A stretch of DNA of 64,000 nucleotides from Turbatrix aceti (GCA_963969345.1 OZ017768.1:10270193-10334192), one strand, 5' to 3'. Positions 22,601-36,186 are shown, counted from the first letter of the stretch. The notes: generated by a model not told the origin, from the letters alone. Numbers and translations: made by a program.

Positions 22601-25600
22601 TAGTCGTCAAAAGTGGGTCAAAAATAAAAACATGCCTCACGCATGCATGAGCAGTCAGTCGTGCGCGGACACGGTGCAGAAAAAAAAAGTATTTGTATGT
22701 TTTTATTTTGACTGTCAGCCGCCGACATCAGACTGGTCAGTCGGGTAGCAATAAAAATCACCTCACGTGCATGCACCCGGTTCTAATAGTGTAATTTTCT
22801 GTATGCCCCTTTCAGATTTAGGTCGTCGATTGAACCAGCCAACCAACAGTAGTGCACCACCGAAAAAAAACAGTCTGTTGGGTTGCCCTTTTTTTCCAGC
22901 AACAGTCGCGACAGCCTGGCACAACCAGCCCATTTTGTAGAATTTATACGTACAGAAAAAGTACAATAACACACACTACACAACCCCAAACAAATCATCA
23001 ACAGTCATCATCCCCCTTCCGACAATTAGGAATCGTATACTTTCATTTTTTCTTCGTCTGACGGATAACTTCTTGATCCTAACCTAACGCCAATGGATGG
23101 ATCCCCGGCGGCTATTGTTTATTTATACATACGTATTTATTGACAAAAAAAGCAAAAAAAATTTTGACAGTCATCTGTGAAGTGCCTGCATATTTTTTTG
23201 TTCAGACGACAAAGAAACGGAAAAATTGTACAATTCAACCAGTATAAAATTCTATGAAGAATAACTGACTCAAAATGCCAAAAAACAAATAAAAGGAAAG
23301 ATCCTCAATAATCCTACTCTTGGCAAAATCTGCCAAAAATCAAAACCGTGACAAAGTGCCCACAACAATAAAATTTATCGCAAAATTTTTACTGTCCCCT
23401 TTTTTTTCAAATTTCCCCTACCAACCTCTTACAAAACTCACGTTCGTTTTTTACGCACTCAAAAAACGATCTCGCTCAAAAAATCCTCATCGTTTTTTTT
23501 TCAACGTCAAAGAAGTGATCTGTGTCACCCTCGCTCCTTGACAACAAATCGTAATTTTTTTTGTTCATCTGTTTGAACTCCTACATAGGCCACGGGTTAC
23601 AAAAATGAACGGGATCACTACAAAAAATTGAATACAAAAAATAGTTCGTTGTCCTTCTCTTTTATTTTTGTATACATAAATATCTTTTTTTTTAGTTTTG
23701 ACAAAAAACAAATACACGAAAGATCCACCAAAAAGAATACACAATGGTACCCGGTAACATGCTTTTGTATTCATTTTTCAGTACGTGTTATGAATTTTGT
23801 CCGTCACTCAACTTTTTTTTATTGTCCCCGTCTACCTTCACCCTACTCAGCCGACGATCTTCGTCCCTCGAAGTCCGAAAAGACCAAGAGAGGCGCAAAA
23901 AAACAGCTTACTTTGTCAATAATTTTTGGAAACTACATACGGACTTTTCATTATACCGATCTACCGTAATAAAAAATTGTTTAAAAAAATCATCCGTCAG
24001 TCAATATAAAAATGCAACAAGGGTTAGTACCACCATTCAAAACCCCCCCTCAGAGTAAATATTAGAATCGAAAAAAAAGTTAGACGTCTTTTTGGATGCG
24101 GATCGTCCATCTCTATTGTATCACAGTGCTTCCAAGGATACTAACTTAAATAGAACGTAAAAAAAGGCTGCAAACTAAATAGTAAGTCAGGCCGCGTTGG
24201 GTAATGCAATGGTTTTGTGTAGACTTTTAAAAATCGGAGAACGAAAAAAAAACTAAAGGTAATACTTCTGAGCAAACTTGAGATAGAAATATAAAGAGGC
24301 ACGTATAAAATGTTTCGTGACAAAAAAAATGTAACGTAAAAAAGTTTTTGAGATAAAAAATGAAGAAATACAACAGCACCGATTAAAAAATAAATTTTAT
24401 AAAAAATATAAGATGGCCAAAAAAATAGTTAACTCACCAACAACACCGCTCGCAGACGTCTGTTTCAGTGGCAGTTTGACAAAGCAATCGTGAAGACTGA
24501 GGTTGTGCCGAATGCTGTTCTGCCAGCCCCATTGATCTGCTCGTTTTCTGTAGTACGGATGAAGGATTCGAATCACCTGCAAAAAATAGGACATCAGCAA
24601 AAATAATTTTTTAGAGCCCCAAAAATTGAAATCTTGATAAGAATTTTTTACCAAGTCAATTTTTTAGGTTCTTGAAAAAAGGTTTGAACCAAAAAAAAAC
24701 ATAAATAAAAACAATCTTTGATGCATTTCCGTCGAACTTGCATTTTTTTCCGTACTTTTGTCAGTTAATCAGCTTGACACAAAAAAAGGGATTTCTTTCC
24801 ATTTGTTCATTTAATTTTTGTACCGATGACGTACGCGTACGTATGCGCCAGGCCTGCGTGGTAGCTAGGGTTCATGCGTTCGTTCGTTCTCTTGGATTCT
24901 TGTATATTAGCACATTTAGAGCGCAAAAAATTATTTGAAGCACAGAAAGGACAAAACATAATGTTTCAAGGCACGCACGCATGCGCCCGAGAAAATCCAA
25001 TTTTATTTTTTTTCCTTTTTCTTTTATTTCTAATTAGTTATGTGTCGTGTGTCGACTATTCATGCAGAGAAGAGAAAAAAAACGGCTAGTAGTTCAAAAT
25101 GACAAGCAAGATAAAAAATTGAGTCGCCTACACCCCCACGTGGAGGGTGTTCACAAGAATAGTATCTAGCTGGTTGATTAATTAGTCAACCAATGAGCGA
25201 GCTAATGATCATTTTTGTTTCCAAATAGAAAAAAACAGAGGTGAAAATGAGATCAATAAAAGATTAACCCCACATCATTATGAAACCACGTGGAATCTAA
25301 TCAGCGTAAATTTTTATTGTGTCATTTTTTTGGCCATCACTGACGTAAGGTATTCAAAACGCACGCTGCATTTCCGATAATTTTTGTTTCCAATTCCGAG
25401 AAAAATCAATTTTCAATTCGTACAGGGATGATAAATGCTTCTTTTTTTTACGCATGATAAATTATTCATTTGCTCAAGTATCCATCTTTCATCCGTTCAC
25501 GCATTTTTGCTACTAAACTTTGCAATTTTTCCCTCCCGTTTGGTTATTGGTCTGTTGAAGAGGAAAAAATATTGTAATGAATGTAGGAAATATGTATACT

Positions 25601-28600
25601 ACCGTAGGCAAAAAAAATAACAAAAAATGTAAGTAATCAAATGTTATTGGCAAAACGTTCCAAACACCAGATTTCAATTGGCAAAATGTTCCAAAGCGCT
25701 TTTTTGTTTTTTTTCTTTAAAAATAAATATTTCCGATCCCTTTCGCATGTCAATCCTCCTCCCAAAGCACTGTCCTCACGTATGCTTTCATGTCGCTTGC
25801 AAGTAAGAGTTCTAAGAAATCGTACCCTTACTGCTATACAAATTTAGCCGATTAACTATCACAAAGTACCAAAAATGTATTGCGCTTACTTTTAGCAAGC
25901 AACAAGTGTCCTGCCCCACCTCCCCCTTATTTTTTTATCCCTCTCTCTTTCCTTCCTTTTATACGGTGCCATTAACACCTTATTCTATCACATAATCCTA
26001 CACGACAGGTGTTCTTTAATCTGTACACCTTTGCTACCTGCTTCTAACAAATCTTGCCTAGGTAGACAGGCACAAAAAAAGACAAGGTAGAAAGGATTAG
26101 GACATGAGTACTAAATTAGAAGGTGCCCTAATGTCTATCCTATCATTGCCCTTGCTAGATGGTAAAAAATTAAAAATAAAAAATGAGACAAAAAAGATAA
26201 TCTCTCAACCTACAAAAAAAATTATACGCTGCAAAACACAAAAGGATACATTGTAATCGTAAAAAAATCTAAAAAAGAACTAAAAAATGCTGCCTGTCAT
26301 TCACTTTCACATCACAATGCTCTTTTTTTATGTTTCCAAAAACATTTTTTGGGCCTTCTTCTTCCGGCTGTCGTAACCCCCACGTCCCATCCATCCGTCA
26401 CGTACGTCAGAACAGCAACACTCAACATGTCCCCTTCCCTGTGTTCAATGGTTTGTTATCGTTTGTTTCTGTCGTGTTTTTTTCGTAACCTTTGATTGTT
26501 ATGCTCATCGCACTTTTTTTAAACTAAATGGCTCCTGTCTTTTCTTTCTTCTTTCTTCGCGTCAGTCAGTCAGTTCATCCGTCATTCTTCCCAAAATCAT
26601 TGAACACTAGAACATGATCGTTCTATGGAGTTTGGGAACAGGTAGAGACAGCAAAAAAAACCCAGCAATGCCAGCAAGGGACACGAGTCAACCAACTGAT
26701 AGATAGATTGAAGCCAAAAAAAAGTGCAAAGAAAATCACGCAGACAAGCAAGCCAAAAATCAAGCGCTAGGATGACGGCGATCAGTCAATCGTAGTCGTC
26801 TATAATGTCCTGTCTATCCGTGTTAATACAAACCGATAGATAAATGACAATTGCGTCGATGAAAAAAAATTTTTCGCATTAAAACCGGAAAACAAAAAAA
26901 AACACCAATAATCTTCGTGCTTTCCGGTTTTTTTTGTTGCTCACGATGAAAAGAAATGTCACTTGTACATATGTATGTATTTTTTATTAGTGCGTCGTCA
27001 CACATCCGTACGAAAAAAATAATCAGAATGATCGTAATGAGCCTAATTGCAACGAAAAAAAATCCGTATTTTGGTGTCATTTTTTTATAGAAAAAAATTA
27101 AATCGGAAATTTTCTTGCAATGAACATATTTTTGCAGGTCCATCAATCCATCAATAAAAAACTTCCAGTATCTTGCTTCCTCCTCTTCATTACATCTTCT
27201 ATCAACTAATAATACTTGTAAACCCATCCATCTAGCCAAGACAAGTTGCGTTTGTGCCGTGTCAGACAATTGTCCCCTATCCTAGCATCCTTACACAAAC
27301 ACAACAGAGAGACAGACTCCCGGACGCCCTCAACATTCCTTGGGTTCCGCGTTTTCAGGAAGAGCAAAAAAAGTAGTGCAGCAGCAAAAAATGTCAAACA
27401 GTGTTTCTTTCTTTCGCGTGTGCAGGCCGGGTTATCCAAAACATCCAAAAACAACAGCTGTGTTGTCAGATTTTTTTCTTTTTCTTGCCTACTCACTCCA
27501 GGATAATCCCTATCTCGGGATCCCTCGAGTCGTTAGCAATTGGGAGTGAAAAAGGAGGAAGTCATTGAATTGTTCAACTCAAAATTTTCTGTTCAGTTGT
27601 CCGTAAAAAAGAAGAGAGAGGGAATTTTTGAAACAAACTCCCTTTCTTTTTTGTTCCTGGGCTGCTGACCTGGAGTGAAACCCGAACCCCCTCTCTCGAT
27701 GCTAGGCAAGCCGTGGGACATTTGTCGTGGAACAAAAAAAATTTTTTTTTACTATGTCATCATGCATGCAAGCAGGGCACATACACGATTGCACGTGAAT
27801 GGGCCAAGGCATGTGATGACTACCTAAGACAATTTCCTTTGTCTTTTTTTAAGGAGTGTACACATGGTGCAACTAGCTGGACTAGCAGGAAGTGAAAGCC
27901 CAAACTGAGTCCCACGGCCCAAAGCAAAAAAAAGAAACAATGAGAAACAATATTTTTCCCATGTGCCAGGATTTTTGACCTTTATAACGTCACTTCCTAT
28001 TTATTTTTTTGGAGTGTGCAAAATTTTCCTGAATGCTTATTTTGGACCCAAAAAGTTTGGAATCAAAATTTATTCGGTGCAAAAAATGATTTTTGATTTC
28101 GGAACGAAAACAAAGTCTCGTTCTACTATTTTTTTGCATTCATACCAATCTAGAGACAAAGCAAATAAAAAGTTATCGCTATTGATAAAATAATTTTTGC
28201 GTCATGCTTTTCTTCCTCAATTGACTACAAGTCACAATCTGTCATTTTTTGTCCTGCATTTTTTATTCGTCTGATTCTACAACTGCTGCACCTTGTTCTT
28301 GTTATCTTGTTTCTGCGTATATACATTTTTTTTATCAAGCAGCCGACGAACTGATCGTCTGCGTCTCCGTCTGTAAAAAGCAAACCCAGTCGAAAAATCA
28401 CTCCACCGACGACTATTTTAGGGGTAGGGGCGCAGAACGATTTTTTGGCCGTGATGCAAGAAAACCAAAGTCTTCTTGTTCTTGGCTGATTGACAATCAT
28501 TATTGGTTAGATACTCCACCCAGCGGCTCCAGCCTGATCCGAGCGAGACAGAACAAAAAAAATTGATAACATGATCAAAAAAAGAGAAAGCCTGCTGCGT

Positions 28601-29892
28601 CCATACACACATCGCAGTTCATAGTTAAGTTCGCATGTTAAAATCAGTATTGGAACAAAATCATACACCACATAGTACGTCAACCCCCCCCCCCTTTCCG
28701 TCCTCTTCCGCCCTTTTCCTTTCCATCTGGTAATTCCAAATGCATCACGGTTAGTGCAGCGTATGTATGGACGCATGAAAAAAAAACAAAACAAGCACAA
28801 AAAGCAAGGGCAAAAGTCGATAGCCAGAGATACTGTGTCGTCGTTGTGTGTCGCATCTGGTATTGAAAAGAAAAAAAGAATGGAAAAATAAATGCGCGTT
28901 GGCGCCAGCGAGCAAAACCAGCGCGCAATTCAATGATCAAAAATTGTTGGTTAATTATGTATTTTGAGACAAATCATGTGAAAAAAGCGGAAGAAAAAAA
29001 TTTTTCGTGAGAAGATCAAAAAGGCGCGTAAAACAAAATTTTCGTGTTAAAACCCAAAAAACGCGTAAATTGGTTTTTAAATTCAAAATAAAATTATTTT
29101 TTTTCGCGATAAGAACTTGAGTTCTTTGAAATTGTTAAAATTATTCGCTTTTTTTTGTTAGAATATCCATTTCAGTTCAGTTTTTTCCTTTGCATAAATT
29201 GTCAATTGTTCAATTGTTTCCTCTGCCTGTCATGCTTATTGTAAATGCGAAACGAGCCTGTGTTGCACGTACTTTGCATGCCAGCTGGCATCCTCGTTCT
29301 CATAGTCAGCCCAGCACAGGAAAAAAATTTTTCAAGTGAAAGAAATCAAAGATTGTTAGCATTTTTATGCTGACGTAATTTGACCTCTTTTTTTGTGCGT
29401 TTTTGCACCAAAAATTTTTTTTACAACGAAAAGTTGCCAAATCTTCCCTCCTCTAATATTTTTTTTTCCTTAAAATTTGAATCCACAAACCTGGTAAATT
29501 TCACTGAGTTTGAGTCGCTTTTCAGCACTCGATTCAATGGCCTCGATGATAAGATCTTTATACGATAGCGATGGTCTTTCTTCTTTTTCTTCGCCCGGAA
29601 TAATGCACGACGTAGAAGACGATCCACCGATGAGAGATGCCGTAGAAGGCGGCGAAGACGACGAAGTCGTAGCTGCGGTTGCAAAGTTTCCAAACAAGTC
29701 AGAAGACGTAGGGGTCGTTGTTGCGGGGGTCGGTGGGGCACTCAGGCCTCCGCCACCTCCGCTGCTTTGGTGATCCATGCTGGTACTGCTGTTGCCGCCG
29801 AGCATCGACCCACCCGATCCACAAGGAGAGGGCTGTTGTTGTTGTAGTGCCGTAACCTCATTGGCCTGCGATGCAGTTAAAAAGTCCATCAT
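19615..29892 (-). CDS. Fork head (FOX) transcription factor, divergent
   Basis: Three coding exons on the minus strand, 29892-29491, 24576-24438 and 20558-19615, give 494 aa in frame. Start chosen: the MMDFLTASQ double ATG at 29892. The exon extends to a TTTTTTTGCAG acceptor at 30043, so a 5' UTR exon or a trans-splice leader site lies there. The fork head domain spans about residues 108-190: [35 protein letters not shown], then the recognition helix [19 protein letters not shown], the core of the family. The region after helix 3 is unusual: [17 protein letters not shown] replaces the common KPGKGSYW wing. Flanks are low-complexity: Gln, Ser/Thr and Gly runs before, poly-Ala ([13 protein letters not shown]) and Pro/Gln-rich after. 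From memory it resembles the worm FKH-9 type, unverified. It is a nuclear DNA-binding regulator; targets are unknown. Confidence 0.88.
20559..24437 (-). other. Intron 2 of the fork head gene (3.9 kb)
   Basis: The intron interrupts the fork head domain between GVVG and HFW (phase 1). It is A/T-rich with copies of the TTGGCAAAATGTTCC motif (20611, 20727, 21985, 22016). No exon of another gene is supported, although reading frames of 60-166 codons occur by chance. A GC-richer part (22180-22400) could be regulatory. Confidence 0.5.
24577..29490 (-). other. Intron 1 of the fork head gene (4.9 kb)
   Basis: The intron splits the fork head domain directly after EIYQ (phase 0). It contains A/T runs, a C homopolymer near 28685-28694 and two TTGGCAAAACGTTCC-like motifs at 25647 and 25678. 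I see no additional gene; its size suggests it holds regulatory sequence. Confidence 0.5.
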
Positions 29893-30042
29893 TGGTACAA
29901 ATTTTTTTTGAATGAATTTTTCGGGAAACGTGCAAAATCTTGTTTTGACGGCGTTGTTGTTATTGTTCTTCTTCTGTCTGACAGGAGAGAGTTGAGGGAC
30001 AAAAGAGAGTCGGTCTCCTGACTTTTTATTCCAGAGAACTCC
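29893..30042 (-). other. Probable fork head 5' UTR exon part
   Basis: Between the acceptor-like TTTTTTTGCAG (ending at 30043 on the minus strand) and the chosen ATG at 29892 the frame is open (LWNKKSGDRLSFVPQLSPVR). It is therefore either 5' UTR or additional N-terminal coding sequence joined to an unseen upstream exon. Nematode mRNAs are often trans-spliced at such a site. Confidence 0.45.
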
Positions 30043-30048
30043 CTGCAA

Positions 30049-30782
30049 AAAAAATTAAATTAGTACAAAGGTTCAAAAAGTGAAAAAAAAACGGAAAGCG
30101 CGATATTTTTTTTTCTGTAAAACAAAAAAAAACATCGTTCGCGAGATGGATACAAAACTGCGGGGATGGGAAAAAAGTTCTGCAAAAAAATATCGCAATG
30201 GAATACATACACGATGGCTGACTGCACGGTACAAAAAACACAAAAAAACACGCAACGGTTTTCAAAACAAAAGGCAACTATGTGTACCGTAACCAACCTG
30301 GGGTCAATGGAGGTAAGATATTCGCCATCAAAAAAAATATTGAGACACCAAAAATTTGTATTATCCTTTTCTAATTCCCTAGTCCCCATCACATAGTACA
30401 TGAATATGCACGCATGCACTTTTTTGTCCTGTTCATCGTCCCAAAAATCAACACCAAAAACGTCATCGTTGGGGCTGTTCACGTGTGTTATTTGTTGGTC
30501 GGTTGATTAATAAATATTTAATACGGAACAATACACGCATAAATACAAATATACCCCCATTATATTTTTATGAAACCACGCCTGGACATCATTTGTAATT
30601 ATAAAAAAAACAAAAAATCAAATCAAAAAGTACACAACGACAATGCGTCGACGACACAACGTCGCGTGTAAAGATCAATCGCCATCATCATCGTCTTCGT
30701 TGTCGTTGTTGTCGGTCAGAAAGGAGAAAAAAACGCAAGAACAAATGCAAAGGGTAAAAAAAGGAGGAGGTACCTAAACACA
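30049..30782. other. Upstream region of the fork head gene
   Basis: A/T-rich, no coding exon seen. A GC-richer patch at about 30640-30720 contains CGTCGAC and TCATCATCGTC-like simple sequence. Confidence 0.4.
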
Positions 30783-31744
30783 ACTATATACACTGCATGC
30801 GCCTTCCCCTTATTTTTTATCAATAGAGCGCGCGCGTGCATTTTCAGAGAGAGTCATGTTCAAAAAAAGATCCTGCAGCCCGTAATAGAGTTTTTTGCTT
30901 ACGATCACTTGGATATGTTTGGGCATGTCCCAAAGATTGTTTTAAGCCACTCGCGGCTCCTGTAGGATTTTTTTGGGCAATGCTGGAGGCATTGAAAGAT
31001 CATGAAACTTCGAAGTGCCGTAACTCACTAAAACCCTTGCCGATTTTGAAAAACTCTCTATCACGCTTTTCATTATGCCGAAAAGAATCAGTATGCAAAA
31101 CAGGTGGCACCAAAATATGCGCGTATTCGATTTACATCAAAAATTAGATTACCAGCTTAGAAATGCGCACGCGGTGAAACATTAGTGAAAAAAAGTTTAT
31201 TATGATCATCGTAATTAATAAAAACTAAAAAAAGTCAAATAAAAACAAAAAAATCAGAAGGTGAAAAAGTGGTGCCCTTTCAGATTTGGACTGATCGCCG
31301 AGTTTATTCGTTGGCGGAACCCCAAGAGAGTCCGCTATTGCAAAGCGCGTGCGCATTTCTAAGCTGGTAAACCAGTGGTAATCTAATTTTTGATGTAAAT
31401 CGAATACGCGCATATTTTGGTGCCACCTGTTTTGCATACTGATTCTTTTCGGCATAATGAAAAGCGTGATAGAGAGTTTTTCAAAATCGGCAAGGGTTTT
31501 GGTGAGTTACGGCACTTCGAAGTTTCATGATCTTTCAATGCCTCCAGCACTGCCCAGAAAAATCCTACAGAAGCCGTGAGGGGCTTAAAACAATCTTTGG
31601 GACATGCCCAAACATATCCAAGTGATCGTAAGCAAAAAACTCTATTACGGGCTGCAGGATCTTTTTTTGAACAGAACTCCTTGCACACTCGCGCGCGCGT
31701 CTTTTTCTCTTGTTTGATAGAAAGGCGCATGCAGTGTATATAGT
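30783..31744. mobile_element. Inverted-repeat (foldback-like) element, about 0.96 kb
   Basis: Left arm 30783-31172 and right arm 31347-31744 are near-identical inverted copies of about 390 bp. Both begin ACTATATACACTGCATGCGCC when read inward, and both end at a shared CAGCTTAGAAATGCGCACGCG block beside a 175-bp spacer. Small differences include a 12-bp local duplication in the right arm. Both arms carry the same open frame (PAARNRVFCLRSLGYVWACP), but no known domain is visible. No clear target duplication was found, so exact ends are uncertain. Confidence 0.75.
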
Positions 31745-34700
31745 GCATCCCACTTCCGTAGGGTAAAAAGTGTTGCGGTGATGATAAAATTTCGCGATGG
31801 GAAACAAAAAAAGTAAGAAAACATACGTAATGGTAAAAAAAAGGGGAAAAGACCACCTAAAACTTTTGAATTTCGAATTTGGCGCCAATGTTGAAATTTC
31901 GTGCTAGGACTATGAAAAAGTTTCTTTTCGTGGTAAAACCACATTAACAAAGCGGACGCGTTTGTGTTAAAACTTGTAATCTATTACGATACGGGACCAA
32001 AGTACATTTCTCTTAAAGATGATTATAAACGACGCCAGAGCTCATACATACCACGCATTAGCCATCTACCGTATCATGCCATACAAAAAAATGTACTTCT
32101 GGTTTGTTCAAAAAAAGAAAAGAAAAAAGACGACAATTAAAAAATACACAAATTTCGTCTATGTGTATTCTTTCGCCCCATCCAGCAGCAGCAACATCCT
32201 TTTTCTTTTTTATTCCGATAAAAAAAGATGAAAAAAAAACATCCCATTAAAAAATTTTCCACGCACATTCACAAAACACGCGCCGAATATGTATGTGTAT
32301 GTTGTCCGCGGCGGACGACAATCTTTTCATGTGAGGAAGAGAAAAAAACGGAGGAAAGACGGAAAAAAATTGGGCTACGCCGTTTCAGACGGATGCCCTT
32401 TTCATGGAAAAAATACTAGAGGGGCAGTTTACCCGGCAATAAAAAAAAGAAAGGGGGATATGGATATTTGAAAAGCATTCAAATTTGAAAAACATTACAA
32501 AATGTTATATTTTTGGACAAACAGAAAAAATAAATACGGTAAACAAAGGTATACGACAACTGGAGGAGTAAAAATTAATTTTTTGGTCTAAAACGGATCT
32601 AAAAAAATAGAATAGAGACAAAAAAGAAACAAAAAAAGGATAGGGAAGCTCGTTCCGAACAGAACATCATCCCGTCTATGCACATACATTTTCATTTCCC
32701 CAGAGGGCATCAAACAAGCATTCAAGAAAACGAACGACAACTACTATCTAGAAAGAGGAAGATGCAGATGCAGACGAAGACAGTCGAGGAGGAGACCAAC
32801 GACGAGGACGACCCCAACCCCCCGTATATATCCATCCATCTATATAAATATGCTTCAGGCAGTATTTTTTTCCTCATGTCCTTTTTTTCACGTTTACAAT
32901 CCACATTTATCTATCTAGTTGTTGCAAAGGACAACGCCGACGAACGACGACAACCAGAGGGGGACGAGGGGCCCCTCCGACACAACCCCCCTCCCTGCGA
33001 CGAGACAAAATTTTTATCGTCGGTAAAAGAACACAGAGCAAAATAAAAAAAAAGAAGTGAGAGAAACACACAGGCCCTGGGAGGGAGGGAGGAAGAAGAA
33101 GAAGAAGAAGAAGAAGAGGAAGCATTTGGGGGGCGCACACACGCTTGCAAAAAAGTACAGTTGTTTTGTACATCCGTCTAAAAAAATCTTAAAAAGGGGT
33201 GGAGAGAAACAAAAAACAACATTCATCTGAACTACGCGTGTACTTCTGAATACCACTGTGTGTCCATAAGCGTGTGTGTATACGCGGCGCGTTTTTTGCT
33301 CCCTCTCGTCTGTCAGTTGTCTTCTCGGTCGGTTGCGTTTTTTTTCGCCGCCTAAACCGCCCGTCTTTCTTGCTTGCTTTTCCTCCTCCCCCCGCCGCTG
33401 GACACAAAAATAATGATAACAAACGAACGGACACAACCACAACACACAATGCATAAGTTAGTAGTATTTTTGCTGTGTGTTGCATTTTTTTTCTACACTT
33501 GCCTGTCTAACAAGTGAATAAGTAGTACGTACATACTGTGTGGTAAAAAGTGCGCACTCCCTTTTTTTGAGTCGCTCACAACTTTTTTTTTATCCAAGAA
33601 GAAAAAAAGAAAAAAAAAGAGACTCAAACTTTTTTTCATGTTTTTGTTATGTATTTTTCGCGCCACTGGCCCATGTCCAGGGGCTTTCAAAAAAAGTGCA
33701 TAGTCAGAACACAAGGAAAGAAAAACCAAGGCGGAAGACGATGATTGCAGGCTTTCCAGAGGCCAAAAGGGGGGGGGGCAAAAAAACCAAAACGCATAAT
33801 TTTCTTTGCTTTGGATTTTTTTTCAGAGTTTGATTGAATTTTTTGTTTATTTTTTCATTGCCACAGGCGAAATAAATATAAAAGAATTCTCTGAAGAGAA
33901 GACAACGTGAACGTGTCCCCATCTATCCATCTATCCTGTCAAGTGGTGTCTGGTGGAAACAAAAAGACTTCAACGAATAAAAAAAAGTAGAAGTGATGAC
34001 GGCAAGTGATAACGCCACCGTATGTTATGCATTTCAAGTTAACGAAGGACAACAAAAAAAAAGATGAGCTGAGCTAAGAAGAAGAAAAAAAAACTCTGGA
34101 CTGACTGAACGTATGCTAAATGCATACCCAGAAGAAGGCACGCCAGATCACAAAAAAGTGTCCATGCATGATGTCTGACGTTTGTTTCTTGGCTAAGCTG
34201 AAGCCCAATATTTTTTTTATACTTCCAAGAATGCAAACAAAAGAAGCAATTATCAGTAAATTATCAGGTAACAGTAACAAAACGTTCATACGTGCATGGT
34301 TCCGTCTAGAATCTCAGTTTTTCAAAGCTGATAAAAAAAGTATCGTAAAGCTACTCATAAATCAAAAAAAGAAAATCACGTGGTTTGTTGTTTTAAAAGA
34401 ACACGTGAACGCATTTTGCATTGTTAACTGCAATTTGAGCAAAACACATGTTTCATGTCAGTGAATATTATCAAGTTTCCCAATTGCACATCTGGTAAGT
34501 TTCTTGATGTTGGGAAAACATATGAAATTAGTTTTACTGGGAAGATTGGTTACTTCGATATTCGCAGGGGTTTCACATAATCTCGAACGGAAAATTTTTT
34601 TGTAACTACGGATTCATAAATTTTACTAAAACATATATTTTCAAACATTTTTATTTATATATATTTGTATATTTTTCCAAATTTTTGGTGCCAAAAAAAA

Positions 34701-36186
34701 TCTGACAGCGTTCACGTAAAACGCCGGAATTCGTAAATCCGCAAGTGCAAAAAAAGGGTATTTACAAAAGATAAATCAAAATTTAGGTCAATATACGTCG
34801 TATTTTTTATCGATTTGAAACCAAAGTGTAACCGACCAAATGTGTATAAATGCTACCTTTTTTATTGTTGTGACGAGAGAGGATAAAAAAAAGACTGTCG
34901 CGCAGTTTATAAATCCGTCGTCGTCGTCGTCGTCCCATTCATACTTGGATAAAACTCAAAAAGTACAAAATGAGTGAAAAGTGATTGGTATTTAGTAGTA
35001 CCAGTATGTACTGCTACAAATCGCACTTAATGACCGTATGACACATTTGCGTCATTATTGGTTAGGATATAACACAGGAAAGGACAAGTGACAGGGACAT
35101 CGTTTACACAGAATGTCAGAGCACAGTCAAGGTACATATAAAAGGTTGTCTGCTTTTTTATTTTAATTGTAAAAAAAGACTGGGATAATTAGACTTAATA
35201 AGGGGTTAAAGCGGCTTTGGAGATATCTTGGTACCGCATAAAAAATAATAATGAAGAAATTATAGTTTGTTAATTGTATACTAAGAAAACTTTGTGACAC
35301 GGTTTAAAAATGCAACATTAAGCAATGCTTGAAATATTTTTATAAATGTATATAAATGTCTAAAAGATGATCTGCGTGCGGGGTGAGTAATACACAGGTG
35401 TACGATAAGTTCTACGCTACGTGTGATTATGCATAACATAATAAAAAACAATTAGGTGTACAAATATGGAATATTATTTGATATACTATCAAAAATTGCA
35501 TTAAAACAAGGAAGGTGTCGACCAACCGATACAAAACATACTACATCAAGCGTGATATTACAAGTTTTTGCGTGGTATATAACAAGAACGAATAAAAAAA
35601 GTGTTGCAACATGTTCAAACATCAATTTATGTACCGGAAATAAATAAATTCAACTTAAAATGTAACAGTGCAAAAAATTACATGAAACAAATAAATGCAT
35701 GTAAAATGTGACGAATCCAAAATAAATAGTACATAAGTAAGTGCGTACGAGAAAGAGAACAGATTGCATCAATCTCTCCATGCATGTGTCTGTCGGTGGT
35801 GAGAAGAAAAAAGAGATTGACCAAAACACAACTTTGTTGCGTTTTGTTTCGCACAACTCTCGTCTGTATACGCACAATAAAGGAATAAAGGAACAGCCAG
35901 AAGGGATAAAGATAAAAAAAGAGAGAAACACGCATTTGACGGGCAACGGACATCGCGCGTCTAACAGTCAGTCCAGAACACTACAACCACAGCCTGAGGG
36001 TATTTGTGTATTATCCCAAAACCATTAGTTCACGAGTTGTCTGAGTGAATGAGTTCTATGGGATTTCCGTCTGGTATACGCGTGACCGAAAAAGATTTTA
36101 ATTTTTAGCAAAACTTTTTGCTTTCTGTAATGTATTTATGAGTGTTTGTAAAAAAATTATTTTGAAATCTCGAAAAAAGTTTTGGC
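31745..36186. other. Gene-free stretch with microsatellites
   Basis: Mostly A/T-rich DNA. A GC-richer, purine-rich island at 32650-33460 includes a (GAA)n tract at 33092-33117, and a short (CGT)n run lies at about 34916-34934. Reading frames here are made of simple repeats (Lys/Arg/Glu or Ser/Leu runs) and I do not accept them as genes. Confidence 0.45.

Larger units (their letters stand above)
16425..25692. repeat. Dispersed short motif TTGGCAAAATGTTCC, about a dozen degenerate copies
   Basis: Near-identical 13-15 bp motifs with consensus TTGGCAAAAYGTYC occur at about 16425, 16456, 18894, 18925, 18953, 18974, 20611, 20727, 21985, 22016, 25647 and 25678, all on the plus strand. They come in pairs or small clusters in intergenic and intronic DNA around the GST and fork head genes. 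Related but weaker forms occur at about 23321 and 42990. They are not associated with a visible element boundary. Confidence 0.65.

Noticed and set aside
22132..22748. 166-codon frame inside fork head intron 2
   Set aside because: Low-complexity Phe/Ser-rich translation, no splice-consistent neighbours, on the strand opposite the host gene.
31383..31856. Minus-strand reading frame of 157 codons as a gene
   Set aside because: It lies in the right arm of an inverted repeat, has no recognisable domain, and its mirror copy exists in the left arm; treated as element sequence.
32678..33485. Several frames of 60-146 codons on both strands
   Set aside because: They are made of simple-sequence DNA (GAA/TTC tracts), giving Lys/Glu/Arg or Ser/Phe runs on both strands at once.
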